Shown: positions 1 to 8,242, counted from the stretch's first letter. The stretch is 64,000 nucleotides of DNA from Rhodobacter sp. (GCA_020637595.1 JACKKE010000001.1:124001-188000), one strand, 5' to 3'. The notes: a model not told the origin generated them from the sequence alone. Numbers and translations are program-made.

Positions 1-942
1 GATCAGGAACCGGCCGTCCGCCGGCACGGCCGCCAGCGCCGCCGCGGGCGAGCCCGGCAGGGTGCAGGCGGTCGCCACGCTGACCGCAGCAAAGACGCCG
101 ACCGAGGCATGGCAGCGATGCGGGATGAAGCTGCGGGTGTTGATCGCGCCACCCTGTGCGGGGGCGGACACCAGCGTCATCTTCGGCACCGATTTCTCGG
201 TCACGTCACCCAGATTCATCATTGGCCCGACCTTGAGCCGGATCGCCTCGATCCGCGCCTTCAGTGCACTGTCGGCATCCAGATCGTCGCGGCTCTCCTG
301 CCCGGTCAGCCCGAAATCGCTGGCCGCCATCACCACGATCGGCATGCCGTTGTCGATCAGCGTGCAGGCCACGCCGTCCACGACATCCACGGCATGGCCC
401 GAGGGCAGCAGGCTGCCGCACATCGAGCCGGCGATATTCTGGAACATCAACGGGATCGGCGCATGGCTGCCCGGCACCCCGTCGATCCGCGCATCGCCGT
501 CATAGCGCACCCGCCCGCCCGGGGTCTGCACCCGCGCGGTCGAGACCTCGCCGGTGTTCAGCATATGGATGCGCACCACGGTTTCATCCCCTTGCGCCGC
601 CACCAGCCCGCGCTCGATCGCCGCCGGGCCGACACCCGCCAGGATGTTGCCGCAGGCCTGCGCGTCAGACACCAGAGCCTGATCGACGAACACCTGCAGG
701 AAGAGGTAATCCACATCCGCGTCGTCGCGCGTGGACGGTCCCAGGATCGCCACCTTGGACATCAGGGGATCCGCGCCACCGATCCCGTCCACCTGCCGCG
801 GATCGGGACTGCCGATCACCCGCAGCAGCAGGTCGTCGCGCGCTGCCGCATCCACCGGCAGGTCCGAGGCCAGAAAATACGCCCCCTTCGAGGTTCCGCC
901 CCGCATCCACAGACACGGAATGCCATCCACAACCGGATCCAT
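1..942 (-). CDS. galD: 4-oxalomesaconate tautomerase, PrpF family (3' part missing at window edge)
   Basis: The reading frame enters from the left edge, so the C-terminus is missing and about 314 residues are visible. The N-terminus has the PrpF/GalD signature WMRGGTSKG (residues 13-21), and the frame continues with the family segments GIGGADPLMSK and QACGNILAG. PrpF-fold enzymes isomerise double bonds in tricarboxylates; GalD converts the keto form of 4-oxalomesaconate to the enol form in gallate/protocatechuate meta-cleavage. The neighbours galC and galB favour this role over 2-methylaconitate isomerase. I chose the ATG at 942, preceded by AAAGG. An in-frame ATG at 957 lies inside a repeated intergenic sequence that recurs near 25.85 kb and is less credible. 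The family is usually about 350-390 residues. Confidence 0.85.
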   Translation of the reverse strand, partial: MDPVVDGIPCLWMRGGTSKGAYFLASDLPVDAAARDDLLLRVIGSPDPRQVDGIGGADPLMSKVAILGPSTRDDADVDYLFLQVFVDQALVSDAQACGNILAGVGPAAIERGLVAAQGDETVVRIHMLNTGEVSTARVQTPGGRVRYDGDARIDGVPGSHAPIPLMFQNIAGSMCGSLLPSGHAVDVVDGVACTLIDNGMPIVVMAASDFGLTGQESRDDLDADSALKARIEAIRLKVGPMMNLGDVTEKSVPKMTLVSAPAQGGAINTRSFIPHRCHASVGVFAAVSVATACTLPGSPAAALAAVPADGRFLI

Positions 943-949
943 CGCGCCG

Positions 950-1039
950 CCTTTCATCTTGCCGAAAATACGCACAGGGTTTCCAAAGGGGGGTGTTCCC
1001 CCCTTTGGGCGGGGGGTCCGGGGGGCGGCGGCCCCCCGG
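950..1039. repeat. Intergenic hairpin/tail repeat between galC and galD
   Basis: Two perfect GC hairpins lie between galC and galD: AAAGGGGGG/CCCCCCTTT with loop TGTT (985-1006) and CCGGGGGG/CCCCCCGG with loop CGGCGG (1018-1039). Next to them, read on the minus strand, are GCGTATTT and, two bases later, GGCAAGATGAAAGG (950-973). The same tail occurs at 25852-25875 with only the two middle bases changed. The hairpins could attenuate galD expression or stabilise upstream mRNA. The tail looks like a dispersed intergenic element. Confidence 0.65.
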
Positions 1040-1045
1040 TTTCCG

Positions 1046-1717
1046 TCAGATATACTTCAACCCTTTTTCCGCCAGCCGCGGCCGCATGTCATAGATGTCG
1101 AGCCCCAGCTCGCCCGCCGCCAGCCGCTGACGCTTGGCCTCTTCCGCGTCCAGCCGCTTCTGCGCCGCCGCCATCACGGTTTCCGCATTCTCGCGCGGCA
1201 CCACGCAGACACCGTCGTCATCGGCGATGACGATATCGCCCGGGTTCACCAGCGCGCCGGCGCAGACGATCGGCACATTGACCGAACCCAGCGTCTCCTT
1301 GACCGTGCCCTGCGACGAGATCGCCGTCGACCACACGCCGAATCCCATCCCCCGCAGGTCGCGCGTGTCGCGCACGCCGGCGTCGATGATCAGCGCATTG
1401 CAGCCGCGCGCCTGGGCGCTGGTGGCCAGCAGATCGCCGAAATAGCCCATGTCGCAGGGGCTGGTGGGCGCCAGCACCAGCACGTCGCCGGCCTGCAGCT
1501 GCTCAATCGCCACATGGATCATCCAGTTGTCGCCCGGAGGCGCCGAGATCGTCACCGCCGACCCGGCGATCGTCAGATCCTGCTGGATCGGGCGCATCCT
1601 GGCGCCCATCAGCCCGGTGCGGCCCTGAGCCTCGTGGACGGTGGCGACGCCGGCCTTGCCCAGGCGCTCGATGATCGCCTTGTCGGCGCGGGGGATGTTC
1701 TGGACGACGACAGCCAT
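1046..1717 (-). CDS. galC: 4-carboxy-4-hydroxy-2-oxoadipate (CHA) aldolase / oxaloacetate decarboxylase, RraA-like
   Basis: 223 residues, the normal size for the RraA-like class II pyruvate aldolases (GalC, LigK, HMG/CHA aldolase). Visible family features are GRTGLMGARMRPI near the N-terminus, the glycine-rich segment with PPGDN, the metal/substrate motif GVRD (around residues 115-118) and DDDGVCVVP near residue 170. The enzyme cleaves CHA to pyruvate and oxaloacetate, the last step of 4,5-type ring cleavage. The ATG at 1717 has an AGGAGG about 7 nt upstream; in-frame codons further upstream run into the gap before galB and have no such site. It follows galB by about 100 nt and precedes galD, consistent with one operon. 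Confidence 0.85.
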   Translation of the reverse strand: MAVVVQNIPRADKAIIERLGKAGVATVHEAQGRTGLMGARMRPIQQDLTIAGSAVTISAPPGDNWMIHVAIEQLQAGDVLVLAPTSPCDMGYFGDLLATSAQARGCNALIIDAGVRDTRDLRGMGFGVWSTAISSQGTVKETLGSVNVPIVCAGALVNPGDIVIADDDGVCVVPRENAETVMAAAQKRLDAEEAKRQRLAAGELGLDIYDMRPRLAEKGLKYI

Positions 1718-1823
1718 CGTCTGCCTCCTGTGGTTTCTCGGGCGGAAGGTCGGGCAGGGGCGCCGTCGGCGGGCGCCCCTGCAGGGACCGGCACGGGGCT
1801 TGCGGACCGTGCCGGCGTTCGGA

Positions 1824-2555
1824 TCAGAGTTCGTCCACCGTGCGCGGGAAAATTGCCTCGAACCCTTCGGCATACTTGCAGTCGCGCCCGCCGGACATCC
1901 CGCCCGAGTTGCGCTTGAAGTGGTTGGCGCGCTGCTGGGCGACGCGGGTATAGAAGTCCCACAGGTGCACCTGGCCGTTCATGTGCTCCATCGCCTTGCG
2001 CTTCTTTTCCCAGACCGGGGTGATGTCGAGGAACACGTTCGGCTTCCAGCCCATCTGCTCGGTCTGGTGCGGCTCGAACAGATAGAGCTGCGGCGCGCCG
2101 AGCACCTTTTCCCCCGGGTTGTGGCCCCAGGCCTGGGCGATCATCCGGCATTCCAGCGCGACCTGGGTCATATACATGTGGTCGGTGTTGTAGGGATCCC
2201 ACTTCGAGTGCGACATCATGAAGTTCGGCTGCACCTTGCGGATCACGTCGACCAGCTTGAACTTGTCCTCGCGGGTCAGCTCCAGCGGGTAGTCGCCCAG
2301 ATCGAAGGACACCAGCTCGTGCACCCCCAGCGCCTCGGCGGCAGCCTCGGCCTCGGCCCGGCGGATGTCCTTGACCTCCTGCAGGCTCTTGCCTTCCTTC
2401 CACAGTTTCGCACTTTCGCCGCGCTCGCCGAAGGACAGGCAGGCGACGGTCACTTCATAGCCCATCTCGGCGTGCAGCGCGATGGCGCCGCCGCAGCGCC
2501 AGACGAAGTCGGCGGCGTGGGCGCTGATGATCAGGGCGGTTTTCTTGTCAGACAT
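1824..2555 (-). CDS. galB: 4-oxalomesaconate hydratase, PIG-L/LmbE family
   Basis: 243 residues starting MSDKKTALIISAHAADFVW. The AHAAD segment replaces the AHPDD zinc motif of typical LmbE deacetylases, as in the Pseudomonas putida GalB hydratase group, and the third metal ligand region is visible as NTDHMY (around residues 132-137). GalB hydrates the enol form of 4-oxalomesaconate to CHA, the substrate of the adjacent galC product. It is the first gene of a minus-strand galBCD run. The C-terminus carries the NHFKRNSGG segment. A generic N-acetylsugar deacetylase is the alternative, but the altered zinc motif and the galC/galD neighbours argue for the hydratase. Confidence 0.82.
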   Translation of the reverse strand: MSDKKTALIISAHAADFVWRCGGAIALHAEMGYEVTVACLSFGERGESAKLWKEGKSLQEVKDIRRAEAEAAAEALGVHELVSFDLGDYPLELTREDKFKLVDVIRKVQPNFMMSHSKWDPYNTDHMYMTQVALECRMIAQAWGHNPGEKVLGAPQLYLFEPHQTEQMGWKPNVFLDITPVWEKKRKAMEHMNGQVHLWDFYTRVAQQRANHFKRNSGGMSGGRDCKYAEGFEAIFPRTVDEL

Positions 2556-2690
2556 GGGGATCCCTCCAAAGCTTGGCGGCACCTTGCGTTCGGGGCCGTT
2601 CAAAGGCAAATCGGAAAGCCGTGCACAGAAATAAGTTTGCGCTATGATCGGAACATCAGCCGCAGCCGCGGAACAGGCAAGAGGAACGGG
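2556..2690. promoter_or_regulatory. Divergent promoter region between galB and the dehydrogenase/LysR genes
   Basis: A 135-nt gap separates oppositely oriented starts. It is AT-richer than its surroundings near 2605-2650. A TATGAT hexamer at 2643-2648, with weak GTGCAC at 2621-2626 sixteen bases upstream, could serve the plus-strand genes. LysR regulators commonly bind such divergent gaps, and the LysR gene lies second in the plus-strand pair. I found no convincing long palindrome. Confidence 0.4.
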
Positions 2691-3542
2691 ATGAGCGGAT
2701 TGGCCTTCATCGGGTTTGGCGAGGCCGGCCAGGCCTTTGCCGGCAGTGTCACCCGCGCGCGGCTGGCGCGCGTCTCGGGCTTTGATGTGGACAGGGGCCG
2801 GGCCAAGGCGATGACGGCGCTTGGTGTGACGCCGGGGACGCGCGACGGGGCGCTGGCCGGGGCGGGGGCCGTCTGGTGCCTGGTGACCGCGGACCGCGCC
2901 GCCGAGGCTGCCGCCGAATGTGCCGCGCATCTGATGCCCGGCGCGCTGTGGCTCGATGGCAATTCCTGCTCGCCGGGAACCAAGGCGCAGGCCTGCGCGG
3001 CGATCGAGGCCGAGGGCGGGCGCTATGTCGACGTGGCGATCATGGCGCCGGTGCATCCGCTGCGGGCCGGGGTGCCGTTGCTGCTGGCCGGCTCTCATGC
3101 CGAGGCCGGGGCCGAAGTGCTGCGCACGCTCGGCATGAAGCCGGCAGTGGTGGGCGATACGGTCGGGCAGGCCTCGACGATCAAGATGATGCGGTCGGTG
3201 ATGATCAAGGGGATCGAGGCGCTGACCGCCGAATTCCTGCTGGGCGCGCGCAAGGCCGGGGTCGAGGAGCGGGTGCTGGCCTCGCTGCAGGCCTCGGATC
3301 CAGGCTTCGACTGGGCCGCGCGCAGCGCCTATAACCTGGAACGGATGGCGCAGCATGGCAACCGCCGCGCGGCGGAAATGCGCGAGGTTGCGCGCACCCT
3401 GCGAGAGCTGGGCCTGCCCGACCGGATGGCCGCGGCGACCGCCGACTGGCAGGCGCAGGTCGGCGCGCTGGGGCTGGCGCTCGACGGCAAGGCGGCGCCC
3501 GAGGTCAACGCCGACGCGCTGCTTGCGGCGCTGGAGCGATGA
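2691..3542 (+). CDS. NAD(P)-binding dehydrogenase with DUF1932 C-terminal domain
   Basis: 283 residues. The N-terminus is a Rossmann fold starting AFIGFGEAGQAF (GxGxxG-type loop), as in the 3-hydroxyisobutyrate/6-phosphogluconate dehydrogenase superfamily. The second half, from QASTIKMMRSVMIKG (about residue 160), is the helical DUF1932 domain, with the active-site Lys expected in the TIKMM segment. Substrate is not evident. The position divergent from galBCD and co-transcribed with the LysR gene suggests an oxidation or reduction step in aromatic-acid breakdown. It is not the Gfo/Idh-type dehydrogenase (LigC) of protocatechuate 4,5-cleavage. The start at 2691 is the first codon of the conserved MSGLAFIGFG opening. 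Confidence 0.7.
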   Translation: MSGLAFIGFGEAGQAFAGSVTRARLARVSGFDVDRGRAKAMTALGVTPGTRDGALAGAGAVWCLVTADRAAEAAAECAAHLMPGALWLDGNSCSPGTKAQACAAIEAEGGRYVDVAIMAPVHPLRAGVPLLLAGSHAEAGAEVLRTLGMKPAVVGDTVGQASTIKMMRSVMIKGIEALTAEFLLGARKAGVEERVLASLQASDPGFDWAARSAYNLERMAQHGNRRAAEMREVARTLRELGLPDRMAAATADWQAQVGALGLALDGKAAPEVNADALLAALER

Positions 3543-4735
3543 CACCCAGCCTGCGCCAGTTGCGGGTGTTTCTGGCGGTGCTGGACGAAGGCACCGTGAC
3601 CGCTGCGGCGCGGCGCTGCAACATTTCGCAGCCGGCGGCCTCGCAGACGCTGGCGCGGCTTGCGACCGAGGCCGGGGTGGCACTGCTGCAGGCCTCGCGC
3701 GACGGGCAGGGGCCGACCGAGGCCGGCACGATCTATGCCGCACGGGTGCGGCGCGCACTGCGCCGGCTCGATGCGGCGCTGGCGGCGGTCGCGCCGCGTC
3801 TGGTGCTGACGGCGACGCGCGCGCAATTGCAGGCACTGGTCGCAGTGCGCGACGCCGAGAGCTTTACCCTCGCCGCGCAGCGCCTGGGGCTGGCACAGCC
3901 GACGGTGCACCGGGCGGTGTCGTTGCTGGAATCCGAGGCCGGGCGGCCGCTGTTCCGGCGGATCGGCAAGCGCCTGCAACCCGAGCGCCCGGCGAACCTG
4001 ATGGCCGACGCGGCGCTGCTGTGCTTTACCGAACTCGACCAGGCGGCGGCGGATCTGGCGGAACTGGGCGGGCGCGAGGCCGGGCGGATCGTCGTCGGCG
4101 CAATGCCCCTGTCGCGTTCGACGGTGCTGCCGCAGGCGATTGCCGAGTTCCGCGCCCTGCGTCCGACGCTGCCGGTGCGGGTGATGGACGGCCCCTATGA
4201 GGATCTGCTGGCGGGGCTCAGACGCGGCGAGATCGACCTGTTGATCGGTGCGCTGCGCGATCCGCTGCCGGTCGAGGACGTGGCGCAGGAAGAGCTGTTC
4301 AGTGACGATCTGGTGCTGGTCGCGCGGCCCGGGCATCCGCTGGCCGGGCAGGGGGCCCCCTCGTTGCACGCGGTGGCGCGCTACCCTTGGGTGGTGCCCA
4401 ATCCCGGCACCCCGGCGCGGGCGCAGTTCGACCGCGCGCTGGACGGGCTGGGCGAGGGCGAGCGCCCGGCGCTGATCGAATGCAGCTCGGTCCTGTTGAT
4501 GCGCGAATTGCTGATCCGCACCGACCATATCGGCTGCACCAGCCGGATGCAGGCCTCGGCCGAGATCGCGCTGGGGGCGATCCGGGCGCTGGCGCTGCGG
4601 TTGCCGCATTCGGCGCGGGCGATCGGGTTGACGACACGGCGCGACTGGCTGCCCACCGCGGCGCAGGGGCAATTCGTCGACATCCTGCGCACAGTCGGCG
4701 GCGCGGTGGGGGGACGGCCCTTCGAAGGGCCGTAA
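3539..4735 (+). CDS. LysR-type regulator with two tandem HTH domains
   Basis: 398 residues, about 90 longer than an ordinary LysR protein. The extra length is a second N-terminal winged HTH: residues 5-62 (LRQLRVFLAVLDEGTVTAAA, then SQPAASQTL) and residues about 92-150 (QLQALVAVRDAESFTLAAQR, then AQPTVHRAVSLLE). A normal periplasmic-binding-like effector domain follows (about 168-385, IVVGAMPLSRS to LTTRRDWLP). The start overlaps the preceding stop by 4 nt (ATGA), indicating coupling. It probably controls the galBCD/dehydrogenase genes, responding to an aromatic intermediate; that is inferred from position. The last codons form one arm of a long palindrome. Confidence 0.85.
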   Translation: MTPSLRQLRVFLAVLDEGTVTAAARRCNISQPAASQTLARLATEAGVALLQASRDGQGPTEAGTIYAARVRRALRRLDAALAAVAPRLVLTATRAQLQALVAVRDAESFTLAAQRLGLAQPTVHRAVSLLESEAGRPLFRRIGKRLQPERPANLMADAALLCFTELDQAAADLAELGGREAGRIVVGAMPLSRSTVLPQAIAEFRALRPTLPVRVMDGPYEDLLAGLRRGEIDLLIGALRDPLPVEDVAQEELFSDDLVLVARPGHPLAGQGAPSLHAVARYPWVVPNPGTPARAQFDRALDGLGEGERPALIECSSVLLMRELLIRTDHIGCTSRMQASAEIALGAIRALALRLPHSARAIGLTTRRDWLPTAAQGQFVDILRTVGGAVGGRPFEGP

Positions 4736-4758
4736 GACACGGCGTTTGCAAACGCCGT
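4714..4758. repeat. Two consecutive 20-bp perfect palindromes at the end of the LysR gene
   Basis: ACGGCCCTTC/GAAGGGCCGT (4714-4733) overlaps the LysR stop codon, and ACGGCGTTTG/CAAACGCCGT (4739-4758) follows five bases later. Both are perfect and share the ACGGC...GCCGT ends. They lie between convergent genes and likely fold as transcription-ending or mRNA-protecting hairpins. Neither has a clear U-run on the plus strand. Confidence 0.6.
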
Positions 4759-4784
4759 CCCCAGCGTGCTGTCCTCACCGTTGG

Positions 4785-4809
4785 CGAAAAAGCCGCGTCG
4801 GCGCGGCTT
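4785..4809 (-). terminator. Rho-independent terminator of the TRAP/acyl-CoA dehydrogenase operon
   Basis: Read on the minus strand, an 8-bp stem AAGCCGCG/CGCGGCTT with a CCGA loop is followed immediately by TTT. It lies just downstream of the acyl-CoA dehydrogenase stop at 4819 and is a textbook intrinsic terminator. Confidence 0.75.
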
Positions 4810-4818
4810 CCCCCCGGG

Positions 4819-6393
4819 TCAGAGCGGTGCGCTGGCCGCGGCGACGTGCAGGGCCAGCTGCGCGCGGGCGGTGGCCATGAACCACGCGGCCTCGGGCGTG
4901 TCCGCGATCCGGGTCGAGAGCCAGGCCTGCACCGCCACCCAGCCCGCGCGCATCGCCGCATCGGCCATCGCCGCCTGCTGCTCGCGGTCGGGCTCGGCCA
5001 TCGCCCGGGCCATGAACGCGGCGAAATCCTCGATCACCGCGGCCTGCGCCGGATGATCCGCGCAGTCTGCACGGGCGCGGCCCAGGAAGGCCTCAAGCGC
5101 CTTGCCGCCGTCGCCCAGTGTCTGGCGCAGGAAGAAATCCTGCCCCTGCATGCCGGTCGTGCCCTCGTAGATCGCAAAGACCCGGCTGTCGCGCAGCGCC
5201 TGTTCCACCGGGTAATCCTGGGTATAGCCCGAGCCCCCCAGCACCATGATCGCCTTGCCGGCCACCTCAAACGCCATCTCGGCGCCGAAGTTCTTGATCA
5301 AGGGCAGCATCCAGGCGGTGAAACGCGCCAGCGTCTCATCCTCGTCCGACAGGTCGGCGGCGCAGGCGGTTTCCAGCAGCGCCAGACGGAACAGGTCGAT
5401 GCGGCTTTTCAGTTCGATCAGCTGGCGGCGCACATCGGCATGTTCGATGATCGCAACCGGCGGCGCCTTGGGGTTGCCGCCCTGACGGCGCTCGGCCGCG
5501 TGATCGGCGGCGGCGGTATAGGCGCGCAGCGCCGTGCCCAGCCCCTGGCAGGCCACCGACAGCCGCATGTGGCGGATCATCGAGAACATCTGCGGCAACC
5601 CGCGCCCCTCCTCGCCGATCAGCTGACCGGGGGCATTGTCGAAAAGCATCGCGCAGGTCGGCGAGCCGTGCAGGCCCATCTTCTCCTCGATGCGCTCGCA
5701 GCGCACGCCCTCGGCATTGTCGACCAGGAACAGGCTGAGCCCGCGCGTGCCGGGCGCGTCGCCGGTGCGCGCCAGCAGGCAATGGCCGATGCGGTCGCGC
5801 ATGTCATGGTCGCCGAAGCTGATCCAGATCTTCTGGCCGCTGATGCGCCAGCTGCCGTCCTCCTGCTTGACCGCGCGGGTGCGGATCCGGCCGACGTCCG
5901 AGCCCGCGCCGGGTTCGGAGATGCAGATCGTCGCCGCCCGCTCGCCCGAGGCCAGCGCCGGCACCCAGTCGTCGCGGATCTCGGGCGCGGCCCAGTCGGT
6001 CAGCAAGAGCCCGGCCGAGCGCGAGCTGACCATCGCCATGACGAAGGCCGCGCAGCCCCGGTCAAACAGCGGGTTGGTTGCCGCATAGACCGCCAGCGGC
6101 ATGCCCATGCCGCCCAGCTCTTCGGCCTGTTCGAGGCCCATCCAGCCGCCTTCGGCCAGCGTGTCGAAGGCCGCGCGGAACCCGTCGGGGGTGCGCACGC
6201 GCCCGTCCACCAGCCGCGCGCCTTGCCGGTCGGCGGGGGCATTGAGCGGGTCGAGGACGGTTTCCGCCAGCTTGGCGGCTTCGGTCAGGATCGAATCCAG
6301 GGTGGCGTCGTCCAGCGCCCCGCGCACCCGCGCCCAGTTGGGCGTGCGGTTGAGGGCGTCCAGCATGGCAGCGGCGTCGGTTTGGTAGGTCAC
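4819..6393 (-). CDS. Acyl-CoA dehydrogenase (FAD-dependent, probably on phenylpropanoid-CoA)
   Basis: 524 residues. The FAD/substrate motif ICISEPGAGSDVG (about residues 148-160) and the catalytic-base segment AIYEGTTGMQGQDF (Glu in YEGTT) are intact, so this should be a working dehydrogenase that introduces an alpha,beta double bond. The start is a GTG at 6393 overlapping the TRAP permease stop by 4 nt (GTGA). A longer open frame upstream lies inside that permease gene and is not coding. As the last gene of a phenylpropanoid-CoA operon, its likely substrate is an aryl-propanoyl-CoA such as dihydroferuloyl-CoA, giving the cinnamoyl-CoA used by the rest of the pathway. The family is usual at about 590 residues; this copy is somewhat short. 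Confidence 0.85.
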   Translation of the reverse strand: MTYQTDAAAMLDALNRTPNWARVRGALDDATLDSILTEAAKLAETVLDPLNAPADRQGARLVDGRVRTPDGFRAAFDTLAEGGWMGLEQAEELGGMGMPLAVYAATNPLFDRGCAAFVMAMVSSRSAGLLLTDWAAPEIRDDWVPALASGERAATICISEPGAGSDVGRIRTRAVKQEDGSWRISGQKIWISFGDHDMRDRIGHCLLARTGDAPGTRGLSLFLVDNAEGVRCERIEEKMGLHGSPTCAMLFDNAPGQLIGEEGRGLPQMFSMIRHMRLSVACQGLGTALRAYTAAADHAAERRQGGNPKAPPVAIIEHADVRRQLIELKSRIDLFRLALLETACAADLSDEDETLARFTAWMLPLIKNFGAEMAFEVAGKAIMVLGGSGYTQDYPVEQALRDSRVFAIYEGTTGMQGQDFFLRQTLGDGGKALEAFLGRARADCADHPAQAAVIEDFAAFMARAMAEPDREQQAAMADAAMRAGWVAVQAWLSTRIADTPEAAWFMATARAQLALHVAAASAPL

Positions 6394-7691
6394 ATCAAGC
6401 TCGGCAGATAAAGGATCAGGGAGGGGAAGGCGATGCAGATCGCCACCACCACGATGTCGGCGGCAAGGAAGGGGATCACCCCTTTGAAGATCTGCGTGAC
6501 GCTGGCGTATTGGCTGGCGACGTTGCGGATGACAAAGACGTTCATCCCCACGGGCGGGGTAATCATGCCGATCTCCAGCAGCTTCACCAGCAGCACACCG
6601 AACCACACCAGGTTGATGTGTTCCTGCTGGAAGATCGGCAGCAGCACCGGCAGCGTTACCATCATCGCGCCGAAGGGCTCCATGAACATCCCCAGGATCA
6701 GGTAGATGATCACGACAATGACCATGAGCTGGACATAGCTCAGATCCGCCCCGGCGACGAATTGCGACAGGAAGCCCGAGAGGCCCGTCATCCCCAGAAA
6801 CCGCGTGAACATTGCCGCGCCGATGCCGATGATGAACAGCGACGCCGAGGTCTGCAGTGTTTCGATCATCGAAGTGCGAAAGATCGTCCAGTTCAGCCGG
6901 CGCGTGCCGATGCCGATCAGGATCGACCCCAGCGCGCCGACAGCCCCGGCTTCGGTCGCGGTGAAGATGCCCGAAAACAACCCGCCGAACACCATGCCCA
7001 TGAGCAGCAGCACCGGCCAGATCTTGAGCAGCGCCTTTTTCGTGTTCAGACCCTCGGCGTCCAGCGGACGCGGCGGCGCGATGTCGGGGCGCAGCCAGGT
7101 CGTCAGCAACACGATGGCGGAATAGGACAGCGCGGTGATGATGCCGATGGTGATGCCGCCGACAAAGACCTGGGTGATCGAGGTTTCGGCAAAGACGCCG
7201 TAGACGATCATCAGGATCGAGGGCGGGATCAGCGCGCCGATCGTGCCGCCCGCGGCGATGGACCCGGTGGCGAAGCTGGGTGAATAGCCCGAGCGCACCA
7301 TTTCGGGGATGGCGATGCGGCCCATCGCGGCGGCGGTGGCCAGCGAGCTGCCGCAGACCGCGGCAAAGCCCGAGCAGGCGAAGATCGAGCTGATCGCCAG
7401 CGCCCCCGGCACCCGGCGCAGCACGGCCTTGGCGGCCTCGAAGAGCCCGGCGGTCAGCCCCGCGTGATAGCTGATGAAGCCCATCAGCAGGAACATCGGC
7501 ACCGCCGACAGGGTCCAGTTGGCGATGAACGAGAACGGCGTGTTCGACACGATACCGATCGCGGGCGTGAGCCCCAGCATCCAGGCGACGCCGCCGAACG
7601 AGACGCCGATCAGCCCGATGGCGACCGGCACGCGCAGCGCCAGCAGCACGAACAGGATGGCGACGCCGGCAAATCCTACGGTAACGCTCAT
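6390..7691 (-). CDS. TRAP transporter large permease (DctM/SiaM type)
   Basis: 433 residues, almost entirely hydrophobic segments consistent with 11-13 membrane helices. Family marks include FMEPFGAMMVTLPVLLP and a C-terminal region with MITPPVGMNVFV, typical of DctM-type subunits. It forms the ion-driven translocation channel in the inner membrane with the small permease. It overlaps the DctQ gene by 4 nt and the acyl-CoA dehydrogenase start by 4 nt, so the three are translationally coupled. Substrate is probably an aromatic acid, inferred from the surrounding CoA-ligase and crotonase genes and from known TRAP systems for coumarate-type acids. Confidence 0.92.
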   Translation of the reverse strand: MSVTVGFAGVAILFVLLALRVPVAIGLIGVSFGGVAWMLGLTPAIGIVSNTPFSFIANWTLSAVPMFLLMGFISYHAGLTAGLFEAAKAVLRRVPGALAISSIFACSGFAAVCGSSLATAAAMGRIAIPEMVRSGYSPSFATGSIAAGGTIGALIPPSILMIVYGVFAETSITQVFVGGITIGIITALSYSAIVLLTTWLRPDIAPPRPLDAEGLNTKKALLKIWPVLLLMGMVFGGLFSGIFTATEAGAVGALGSILIGIGTRRLNWTIFRTSMIETLQTSASLFIIGIGAAMFTRFLGMTGLSGFLSQFVAGADLSYVQLMVIVVIIYLILGMFMEPFGAMMVTLPVLLPIFQQEHINLVWFGVLLVKLLEIGMITPPVGMNVFVIRNVASQYASVTQIFKGVIPFLAADIVVVAICIAFPSLILYLPSLM

Positions 7692-8182
7692 ACGCGCGGA
7701 TCCTTCGTGGGCGAGATGAGGCGGATAAAGGTGGTCAGCGCGGCCAGGCCGAACCCTACGGGCGGGATCCAGTAGGCCGGCCAGGTCAGCACCCGGACGT
7801 TGTTGGCCAGCAGATAGCTGCCGATATGCGCATTGCGCAGCGCGATCTGCAGCGTGACCCAGGCGAGCATCGCATAGACCAGCGTCGAGATCAGCGCGAC
7901 GATGCGGTCCGACAGGCCTTTCATCCGCGGGCTCAGCAGACCGTCCAGGATTTCCACCTGCACCATGCCGCCGGATTTTTCGACCCAGGCCAGCGGGATG
8001 AAGGCCAGCGACACCATGTAATAGTTCGTCACCACCTCGAAGGTGGCGGGAATGGGATAGTTCGCAAGGTTGCGCAGCGTGATGTCCAGCGCGACATGCG
8101 CCATCAGCGCGAGTGTCGCCACGGCGCCCAGGATGGCCAGCAGGGCCAGCGCGCGGTCCTCGATCCGTTCCAGACGGTTCAT
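7688..8182 (-). CDS. TRAP transporter small permease (DctQ type)
   Basis: 164 residues with four hydrophobic segments (about 15-37, 49-70, 90-112, 130-152), the normal DctQ layout. It partners the large permease encoded immediately downstream, with which it overlaps by 4 nt. It follows the binding-protein gene after a 60-nt gap that carries a strong stem-loop. Confidence 0.9.
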   Translation of the reverse strand: MNRLERIEDRALALLAILGAVATLALMAHVALDITLRNLANYPIPATFEVVTNYYMVSLAFIPLAWVEKSGGMVQVEILDGLLSPRMKGLSDRIVALISTLVYAMLAWVTLQIALRNAHIGSYLLANNVRVLTWPAYWIPPVGFGLAALTTFIRLISPTKDPRV

Positions 8183-8200
8183 CGGTTGCTCCCGTTGAGG

Positions 8201-8233
8201 GGGGCCGCCCGGGCGATGGGCGCGGGCGGCCCC
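8201..8233. promoter_or_regulatory. 11-bp stem-loop between dctP-type and dctQ-type genes
   Basis: GGGGCCGCCCG (8201-8211) and CGGGCGGCCCC (8223-8233) form a perfect 11-bp stem with an 11-nt loop. It lies immediately 3' of the binding-protein stop inside the transporter operon. No U-run follows in the minus direction, so partial attenuation or 3'-end protection that raises binding-protein mRNA over permease mRNA is more likely than full termination. Confidence 0.65.
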
Positions 8234-8242
8234 TAGAGCGCG

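Noticed and set aside
943..957. ATG at 957 as the galD start
   Set aside because: It lies in a sequence repeated at 25852-25875, where the same ATG is not used; the ATG at 942 is the better choice.
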